From assembly GCA_002339725.1 (NCBI GenBank), contig DDKN01000124.1:5730-17455 (forward strand): a stretch of DNA of 11,726 nucleotides, read 5' to 3'. Every line of letters begins with the position of its first letter. Within the stretch, counting starts at the first letter, position 1. The translations under genes and the position numbers were made by a program. Under the pieces are notes generated by a model, which saw nothing but the letters and a program-made list of their open reading frames with translations, did no database searches and was not told the origin of the DNA. The stretch is from Thiobacillus sp. UBA2597 (GTDB taxonomy: Bacteria > Pseudomonadota > Gammaproteobacteria > Burkholderiales > Thiobacillaceae). Positions 7,498 through 11,726 of this stretch are shown here, in pieces.

Positions 7498-8784
7498 TCA
7501 GCGAATCTGCTGCTCGATATTGGCGAACAGGTTGTCGTAGATGGCGATCAGGGCTTCGCGGTCGGTGCTGCCCTTCACCCACTGGCGCGATCGGGCGATC
7601 TCGACCGCCTGGTTTTCCAGTTCCGACAGGCTGTTGATGCAGACCTCCTCGCCGTTGAGGATGGCATTGGCATCGGCCCGCGCCTTCTGGGCGAGCGAGA
7701 CCAGGCGCATGGATGCCTGCATCGACTGCGCGCCATGGCCGATCGCGGCCGTGAGCTCACCCACGCGCATGGCGGAACTGGCCGACTGTTCGAGCTCCTT
7801 GCCGAACTCGTCCGAGGTTTGCCGGGCGCTGGAGACCGAGCGGCTGATCTCCTCGATCTGACCGGTAGCCGTGTTCAGCGAGTCGGACATGGCGGTGATC
7901 GCCTCGTCGATTTGGTGCGCCGTGTTCTTCGATTGATCGGCCAGCTTGCGCACCTCGTCGGCCACCACGGCGAAGCCGCGGCCCATCTCGCCAGCCCGTG
8001 CCGCCTCGATCGCTGCGTTCAAGGCCAAAAGATTGGTCTGCTTGGCGATCTCGTCGATGTGGGCGGTGAACCTGACGATGCCGGCCGCCTTGGCATTCAG
8101 GTCGTCGAGCGCGAGATTGCCGCTGTTGGCGGCCTGTTCGGCCTGGCCCAGTGCGCCGGCCATGCGCCGGGCGGCCTCCGACATCTGGCGGGCCGACTGG
8201 CCGAAGGCGGTGGCCAGGGTTTCGGACTGGCCGGAATGGTCAGTGACCTCGGCCAGGGCGGCTTCCACATGCCTGATCGCCTTCGACAGGCCGCTCTCCG
8301 AACGCAGGAAGATACGCGACAGCAGGGCCTCGCGCGCCACCGACTCCTGGGCGGCGTTCAACTGGTCCAGCATCCCCTGCATGCGTTCGATCACGTCGTG
8401 AAAGGTGCCGTGCAGGCCCACCGGCTGCAGGCGCCGCCAATGGCGGCCATCCGAAGCAGCGGCCATGCCGCCCAGAAACTCGCGGAAGGCCGTCTCGGTC
8501 TGGTCCAGCGCCGAGTTCAAGTCACGCCGGATCGATTCCAGGGTCGGGTCGGCAAAGGCATGCGGCGCCCGGGCCGAGAGATCGCCCTGGCCGATGCGGT
8601 GCAGCAGCTTGTCCAGTTCGGCCAGTTCGGCGGCGCCATGTCGCTCCGGCCACAGCGCCAGCAGCAGGGCCGGCAGCAGCAAGGCCGCGGCGGCCCACGG
8701 CGTCCAGAAGGCGCCGGCGGCGCCCAGGACGATCAAACCGGCGGCGGCATACTGGCGCTTAAAGCGAAAAGACGAGTTCTTCAT
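7498..8784 (-). CDS. Methyl-accepting chemotaxis protein, no periplasmic domain
   Basis: This 428-residue chemoreceptor signals to the CheA-CheW kinase. Two adjacent hydrophobic stretches (about 13-26 and 29-45) form a membrane hairpin with almost no periplasmic loop, so it cannot sense external ligands directly. LDKLLHRIGQGDLSAR (57-72) resembles a HAMP linker. The highly conserved cytoplasmic hairpin tip is intact: IDEIAKQTNLLALNAAIEAARAGEMGRGFAVVADEVRKLA (243-282). The flanking helices are long coiled coils. No NWETF-type receptor pentapeptide is seen at the end; instead there is a short extra helical region (about 375-428). ATG 8784 is chosen over an upstream extension because GGAAAGAG precedes it and the upstream frame is only shadow coding of the PAS gene. 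It overlaps the PAS gene by 26 bases and is presumably translated with it. Confidence 0.92.
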   Translation of the reverse strand: MKNSSFRFKRQYAAAGLIVLGAAGAFWTPWAAAALLLPALLLALWPERHGAAELAELDKLLHRIGQGDLSARAPHAFADPTLESIRRDLNSALDQTETAFREFLGGMAAASDGRHWRRLQPVGLHGTFHDVIERMQGMLDQLNAAQESVAREALLSRIFLRSESGLSKAIRHVEAALAEVTDHSGQSETLATAFGQSARQMSEAARRMAGALGQAEQAANSGNLALDDLNAKAAGIVRFTAHIDEIAKQTNLLALNAAIEAARAGEMGRGFAVVADEVRKLADQSKNTAHQIDEAITAMSDSLNTATGQIEEISRSVSSARQTSDEFGKELEQSASSAMRVGELTAAIGHGAQSMQASMRLVSLAQKARADANAILNGEEVCINSLSELENQAVEIARSRQWVKGSTDREALIAIYDNLFANIEQQIR

Positions 8785-9277
8785 AGCTCTTTCCGGTTTG
8801 TTGCATGAGGTCGACCAGAACCTGGGTGCCGGCGGCGATGGCATCGCGCGCGCCGGCCGCTTTTTCGGCCTGCAGCATCTTCTGATAGACCGGTTCGATC
8901 TTGCCGATGGCCTCGCGCCGGGGACAGCGGCGCACCGAGGTATAGCCGACGATCTGGCCACCCGGCCCGAAGTCCGGTGTGATATGGGCAAACACCCAAT
9001 AGAAGCCGCCATCCTTCGACATGTTCTTCACATAGGCGAAAAACTCCCGGCCCGACTGAATCGTGTCCCAGGCCAGCTTGAAGGCCGCGCGGGGCATGTC
9101 CGGGTGGCGGATGATGTTGTGCTGCGAGCCGATCAGCTCCTCCTCGGTATAGCCGGAGAACTCGATGAAGATCGGGTTGCCGTAGGTGATGATGCCTCGA
9201 GGGTCGGTCTTGGAAACGATGAAATCGTTTTCCCGCATGACCCGCTCGACCTTGGTCGGCGTGATTTTTCTCTTCAT
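8759..9277 (-). CDS. Aer-like PAS-domain redox sensor protein
   Basis: This 172-residue soluble protein is made almost entirely of one PAS domain of the Aer (aerotaxis) type. ENDFIVSKTDPRGIITYGNPIFIEFSGYTEEELIG (16-50) leads into HNIIRHPDMPRAAFKLAWDTIQSG (53-76) and YVKNMSKDGGFYWVFAHITP (82-101). Arg57, His58, Asp60 and Trp70 correspond to residues of E. coli Aer linked to FAD binding, so a bound flavin is likely. The C-terminal 55 residues are helical and lack any membrane or signalling domain. In Aer the PAS and signalling modules are one polypeptide; here the receptor half is the next, overlapping gene. ATG 9277 is chosen because homology begins there; GAAGGA lies about 13 bases upstream, which is rather far. 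An in-frame ATG at 9334 would add 19 unconserved residues. Confidence 0.88.
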   Translation of the reverse strand: MKRKITPTKVERVMRENDFIVSKTDPRGIITYGNPIFIEFSGYTEEELIGSQHNIIRHPDMPRAAFKLAWDTIQSGREFFAYVKNMSKDGGFYWVFAHITPDFGPGGQIVGYTSVRRCPRREAIGKIEPVYQKMLQAEKAAGARDAIAAGTQVLVDLMQQTGKSYEELVFSL

Positions 9278-9309
9278 GGCGTTATTGGCGTCCTTCGCGC
9301 AGGTTCTGC

Positions 9310-9345
9310 CTCCGCATTGTAATAAAGATGCCAATGTCGGGAATA
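9310..9345 (-). promoter_or_regulatory. Possible promoter of the PAS-chemoreceptor pair
   Basis: Read on the minus strand, TACAAT (9321 down to 9316) is a good -10 hexamer in an AT-rich patch of otherwise GC-rich DNA. It would give a leader of about 30 bases before ATG 9277. The best -35 partner (TTCCCG, 16 bases upstream) is weak. The overlapping TTGGCATC...TTACA also resembles a sigma-54 site but lacks the required GC at -12. The assignment is tentative. Confidence 0.28.
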
Positions 9346-9494
9346 GGGAATATTACGAAGTGGTGATGGATGGGATGGCATAGTAGGTGCAAGCCATTCC
9401 GCGTTGCCGACAGGCCTTGTGTGGTATGGAGTGTCGTATCAATCCAGGCCCGTCCGGGATGAATGCGACCCCGGGGCGGTTGCTGAACTTACAC

Positions 9495-10346
9495 TCAAGG
9501 GCGATGCCGGCTCAGAATGACCAGGGCGATGCCGCCGAGAATGGCGGCCGTGGCCAGCACTAGACGCGGCGTGATCATCTCCTCCAGCAGGATCACGCCG
9601 CCAGCCGCCGCAATCGCGGGCACGCTCAGTTGCACGGTGGCGGCGCGCGTGGCGCTCAGGCCGGGCAGTGCGGCATACCACACGGCATAGCCGGCACCCG
9701 AGGCCAGCGCGCCGGAGAGCACGGCGTAGCCAATGCCCGGCAGATCGGCTTGCAGCCAGGGCAGGGCGGCCAGCCCGAGGCCCATGCCGAGCGGAGCCGC
9801 ACGCAGGAAGTTGCCGGCCGTGGTGGCAATCGGGTCGAGGCTGCCGCGCCCACGCAGGGAATAGATGCCCCAGGCAATGCCGGCGGCGACCATCAGGGCC
9901 GAGCCGAACAGTGGCGGTGCCGACAGACCTGGCGACACCAGATAGGCCAAGCCGGCCAGGGCCAAAGCCAGCCCCGCCATCTGCCAGGGACCGAGCCGTT
10001 CCCCCGCCCGCAGGCCGGCGAAGATCATGGTCGCCTGCACTGCCCCGAACAGCAGCAGGGCCCCGATGCCCGCCTCCAGCGTGACATAGGCGAAGGAAAA
10101 GGCGGCGGCATAGGCAAACAGGGCAAGGGCAGACGGCCAGGTGCCCGCCGTTAGCCGCGGTTTCATGTGCGCGCCGGCGATCAGCCACAGGGTCAGCGCG
10201 CCCGAGGCGAGCCGGATGGCGGTGAAGCTGGCCGGGTCGATGGTCGTGTGTTTGAGCGCCAGGCGACAGAGCAGGGAGTTGGCGGCGAAGGCCAACATGG
10301 CGATCAGGGTCAGCAGAAATACGCGAGACGGAGGCAAGGGGATCAA
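9495..10346 (-). CDS. EamA/DMT-family transporter
   Basis: This 283-residue inner-membrane protein is of the drug/metabolite transporter superfamily (EamA), whose members export amino acids and other metabolites. It has about ten hydrophobic helices in two five-helix repeats. AFAANSLLCRLALKHTTIDPASFTAIRLASGALTLWL (19-55) is the typical first-repeat opening. AYVTLEAGIGALLLFGAVQATMIFAGL (86-112) follows, and the second repeat ends with SVPAIAAAGGVILLEEMITPRLVLATAAILGGIALVIL (241-278), including the family's LLEE motif. The substrate is unknown. The start is weak: TTG 10346 lacks a ribosome site and other TTG codons follow closely, with no in-frame ATG until 10298. The 5' end abuts the cassette region, so its original promoter may have been altered. 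Confidence 0.85.
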   Translation of the reverse strand: MIPLPPSRVFLLTLIAMLAFAANSLLCRLALKHTTIDPASFTAIRLASGALTLWLIAGAHMKPRLTAGTWPSALALFAYAAAFSFAYVTLEAGIGALLLFGAVQATMIFAGLRAGERLGPWQMAGLALALAGLAYLVSPGLSAPPLFGSALMVAAGIAWGIYSLRGRGSLDPIATTAGNFLRAAPLGMGLGLAALPWLQADLPGIGYAVLSGALASGAGYAVWYAALPGLSATRAATVQLSVPAIAAAGGVILLEEMITPRLVLATAAILGGIALVILSRHRP

Positions 10347-10431
10347 CCCGGGGCTGATCGGCGACCAAGACGACGCGAAGCGGCACTTCGGGCGCCCGGG
10401 CTGGACGAAGGCTTGGGCGTTGACGGATGCA

Positions 10432-10827
10432 TTAGAAGTCCACGTATTTCGCCCACGTCCAACCGAGCCACCCTAACGCTGCCCCGATTAGAAAGCCGGT
10501 ACTTGGCCATGAGGCATTGAAAGTCTGCGGAGGCCAAGCCTGCACCAGAAGCACTGCTGTAGCACCAAGCCCGCCACATATAAAAGTTCGCAGCAGCGGT
10601 CGGTTTGCATATGACATGCCGGACTCACCATCGAGGGTGACGATTGCGCCGTAGAAGGCCCCCAACACTGCAAACAGCAAGCCGACATTAAGCATGGCGT
10701 GCCAGTTCCCCCAAGGTAAAGATGACAGGCCGTGCATGACCAGACCAAAGACAAAAACCAAGGAGAAAAACAATATGCCTCCAATGATCGCAATCCATTT
10801 TGTTTGGGAATGGCGGCGGAAGCTCAT
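10432..10827 (-). CDS. Cassette-borne membrane protein C, function unknown
   Basis: I do not recognise this 131-residue protein. It has four predicted membrane segments (about 11-32, 44-65, 79-97, 109-126). A basic N-terminus (MSFRRHSQTK) suggests a cytoplasmic start, and the single longer hydrophilic loop is TLDGESGMSYANRPLLR (64-80). ATG 10827 is chosen over a TTG at 10839 because it starts 6 bases after the integron-type core GTTGGAC (10840 down to 10834); a very short leader after the core is standard for cassette genes. Base composition is less GC-rich than the flanking chromosomal genes. No attC is clear after its stop. The next gene leftward is the EamA transporter, so this is the last visible cassette. 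The open frame with regular hydrophobic periodicity supports a real gene. Confidence 0.68.
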   Translation of the reverse strand: MSFRRHSQTKWIAIIGGILFFSLVFVFGLVMHGLSSLPWGNWHAMLNVGLLFAVLGAFYGAIVTLDGESGMSYANRPLLRTFICGGLGATAVLLVQAWPPQTFNASWPSTGFLIGAALGWLGWTWAKYVDF

Positions 10828-10833
10828 TGTGAC

Positions 10834-10885
10834 GTCCAACGTGGTGGCTCAGGGGCGCGCCGCCCGCGGCCCATCCCGCTTGGAC
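10834..10885 (-). other. attC-like integron site between cassettes B and C
   Basis: Read on the minus strand, an inverse-core-like GTCCAAG (10885-10879) and a perfect core GTTGGAC (10840-10834; consensus GTTRRRY) bracket an imperfect palindrome. Six of seven end bases pair. A 13-base block, AGGGGCGCGCCGC on the plus strand (10851-10863), occurs in the other attC at exactly the same distance, 10 bases from the core. At 52 bases it is short for an attC, and the last base of the inverse core departs from RYYYAAC. The 3' end of cassette gene B runs through it. Confidence 0.65.
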
Positions 10886-11286
10886 GCAGGGTGAGGGCGC
10901 ATGCACAGCCAGGCAACGAAACCGCAAAGGCCGCCCAGCGCCACGGCGAACGAATATAAAGGCCAGAGCCTGATAGGCCACGACATGAATTCGGATAGCG
11001 TTAGGGTGCTGATAAGAGCGCCGGCGCCCATGACAACCAATGGCTGCTCGAGTGCGAATTTATGGAGCAGCAGAAGAATGGGGAAGCCGACGAAAAGCGA
11101 AACCACAAGACCCACAAGCAAGCCAAAGCCTGCGACAGCGACAAGCCCCGAAAGCAATACATGCCAATCAGCTATGCGGCCCTGCATGGCCAGGACAACA
11201 AAAGGCCAAAGCAGCGGGGCGAACAAACCGGCTGCGGCACCGGCGAACAACGCCGACTTGAGCCTGAGCGTGAGAGGTTGCCTCAT
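10849..11286 (-). CDS. Cassette-borne membrane protein B, function unknown
   Basis: I do not recognise this 145-residue protein. It is strongly hydrophobic with four or five membrane segments (about 11-34, 43-63, 64-76, 82-97, 108-128) and glycine-rich helices such as LFAGAAAGLFAPLLWPFVVLA. The start is ATG 11286, 8 bases after the core GTTAGCG (11301 down to 11295). The frame is open upstream to 11496, but that extension runs through the attC and gene A and is not real coding. The last 12 residues (134-145, basic: ASKRDGPRAARP) are encoded by the attC, so the cytoplasmic tail is a by-product of the recombination site. It is less GC-rich than the chromosomal genes to the left. It forms a cassette with the attC at 10834-10885. 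Confidence 0.7.
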   Translation of the reverse strand: MRQPLTLRLKSALFAGAAAGLFAPLLWPFVVLAMQGRIADWHVLLSGLVAVAGFGLLVGLVVSLFVGFPILLLLHKFALEQPLVVMGAGALISTLTLSEFMSWPIRLWPLYSFAVALGGLCGFVAWLCMRPHPASKRDGPRAARP

Positions 11287-11294
11287 GTTTTGCG

Positions 11295-11381
11295 CGCTAA
11301 CGTTCAAGGTAAGGGGCGCGCCGCAAGCGGCGCGTCCCGTGGAGGCCGAAGGCCGGAACGAACTTGACCGATTGGTTAGGT
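11295..11381 (-). other. attC integron recombination site after cassette A
   Basis: On the minus strand the site opens with the inverse core ACCTAAC (11381-11375; consensus RYYYAAC) and ends with the core-like GTTAGCG (11301-11295; consensus GTTRRRY, off in the last two bases). Inside lie matching L-boxes: CTTGA (11363-11367 on plus) pairs with TCAAG (11304-11308). A 12-base-pair stem (11313-11324 with 11327-11338, 2-base loop) and a small GGCC-GAA-GGCC hairpin form the variable structure. At 87 bases the length is normal for an attC. The stop codon of gene A (TAA, 11378-11376) sits inside the inverse core, as in many cassettes. Confidence 0.8.
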
Positions 11382-11711
11382 GTCGCCAGTAATTGCATCG
11401 ACTGTTTTGAACAGGTAAGGGACTACAAATGCCCAATAGATTTTTCGCCAAAGCCAAACATAAACTGCAACAACTGTTGAGCCGGAAAGGCCCCAAAAAG
11501 CAAGCAATGACCAGGTTTGTTCAATACGGAGAAACTGAGCCACTGATTGAAGCGGGGATATTACGGCCTGAGGCTGAATGTTGTACGCCCAAGCAAACAG
11601 AAGAAATATGCAGGAGAGTGCTGTGTGAAACGCAAGGAAAGAAACCCACATCACTAAGTGGCTCAACCTGTGAAGGATTGCCATTGCCATCGCTGACTGC
11701 GGAATGTCCAT
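11376..11711 (-). CDS. Cassette-borne membrane protein A, function unknown
   Basis: I do not recognise this 111-residue protein. It has two clear membrane segments (about 17-43 and 68-87), possibly continuing through the aromatic stretch WRKIYWAFVVPYL (88-100). It is rich in Trp, Phe and Tyr. The start is ATG 11711, placed 7 bases after the core GTTAGGT (11725 down to 11719); a GTG at 11720 would sit inside the core and is unlikely. The stop TAA lies inside the inverse core of its attC. The base composition is the most AT-rich in the window, suggesting acquisition from elsewhere. The cassette has matching ends: the leading GTTAGGT is an exact reverse complement of ACCTAAC in its own attC, as the cassette model predicts. 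Confidence 0.68.
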   Translation of the reverse strand: MDIPQSAMAMAILHRLSHLVMWVSFLAFHTALSCIFLLFAWAYNIQPQAVISPLQSVAQFLRIEQTWSLLAFWGLSGSTVVAVYVWLWRKIYWAFVVPYLFKTVDAITGDT

Positions 11712-11718
11712 TTGAGAC

Positions 11719-11725
11719 ACCTAAC
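11719..11725 (-). other. Integron core site at the leading edge of cassette A
   Basis: GTTAGGT on the minus strand matches the core consensus GTTRRRY perfectly and stands 7 bases ahead of the ATG of cassette gene A. It is the last seven bases of a further attC, or of the attI site, whose remainder lies beyond the right edge. The array therefore continues, or begins, just outside the window. Confidence 0.7.
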
Positions 11726-11726
11726 G

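Noticed and set aside
7465..8808. Long plus-strand open frame opposite the chemotaxis gene
   Set aside because: Its translation has no recognisable motif and is rich in Arg, Gly and Gln as expected for antisense reading of GC-rich coding DNA, while the minus strand encodes a near-perfect chemoreceptor signalling domain.
9316..9334. Sigma-54 promoter for the PAS gene (TTGGCATC...TTACA)
   Set aside because: The GG at -24 is present but the near-invariant GC at -12 is replaced by AC, so a sigma-70-like TACAAT was preferred, with low confidence.
9439..10386. 315-residue minus-strand frame overlapping the EamA gene
   Set aside because: It is out of frame with the clear ten-helix transporter and is Arg/Gly/His-rich without membrane segments.
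10471..10477. GTTAGGG on the minus strand inside gene C as another attC core
   Set aside because: The last base does not fit GTTRRRY, no inverse core or palindrome accompanies it, and it falls within a coding helix (ALGWLGW).
11287..11496. Upstream extension of cassette protein B
   Set aside because: The frame stays open through the attC and into gene A, but translation from there lacks a ribosome site and crosses a recombination site; the ATG 8 bases after the core is the natural start.
10432..11726. Insertion sequence or transposon as the source of the AT-richer stretch
   Set aside because: No transposase, terminal inverted repeats or target duplications are visible, while core sites and attC-like palindromes are.

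Overview
The window is GC-rich chromosomal DNA of a proteobacterium, most likely a betaproteobacterium. That placement is inference. It rests on high third-position GC, a TctC/Bug-type transporter operon, a proteobacterial sdhCDA run and an Aer-like chemotaxis pair. The right-hand 1.3 kb is visibly less GC-rich and reads as a string of integron gene cassettes.

Layout, left to right. (1) 91-3141, plus strand: a tripartite tricarboxylate transporter operon in the order tctC-tctB-tctA, with a strong intrinsic terminator between tctC and tctB. (2) 3199-4395: a short, single-domain malic enzyme. (3) 4438-4955: a two-gene toxin-antitoxin module of the addiction-module antitoxin / RelE-ParE toxin type, with overlapping genes. 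(4) 4976-7468: tightly packed sdhC-sdhD-sdhA of succinate dehydrogenase. The usual sdhB is not next. The plus-strand operon stops and, 29 bases later, a convergent minus-strand gene ends. (5) 9277-7498, minus strand: a PAS-domain sensor overlapping a membrane-anchored methyl-accepting chemotaxis protein, together resembling an Aer redox receptor split into two proteins. (6) 10346-9495, minus strand: an EamA/DMT-family exporter. (7) 11725-10432, minus strand: three small genes for unrecognised polytopic membrane proteins. The first two are each followed by an attC-like recombination site, and all three start 6 to 8 bases after an integron-type core site. This is part of a cassette array that runs off the right edge. 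No integrase gene is in view.

How the genes fit together: TctCBA imports a carboxylate, malic enzyme takes malate to pyruvate, and SdhCDA oxidises succinate into the quinone pool. The left half is therefore a carbon-acid uptake and oxidation block interrupted by a toxin-antitoxin module. The Aer-like pair would couple redox state to motility. The cassette stretch is accessory DNA and is the most novel part: three consecutive membrane-protein cassettes of unknown function, joined by related attC sites.

There is no gene-free stretch over 300 bases. The largest gap, 9278-9494, holds a possible promoter for the PAS gene and otherwise nothing I can identify.
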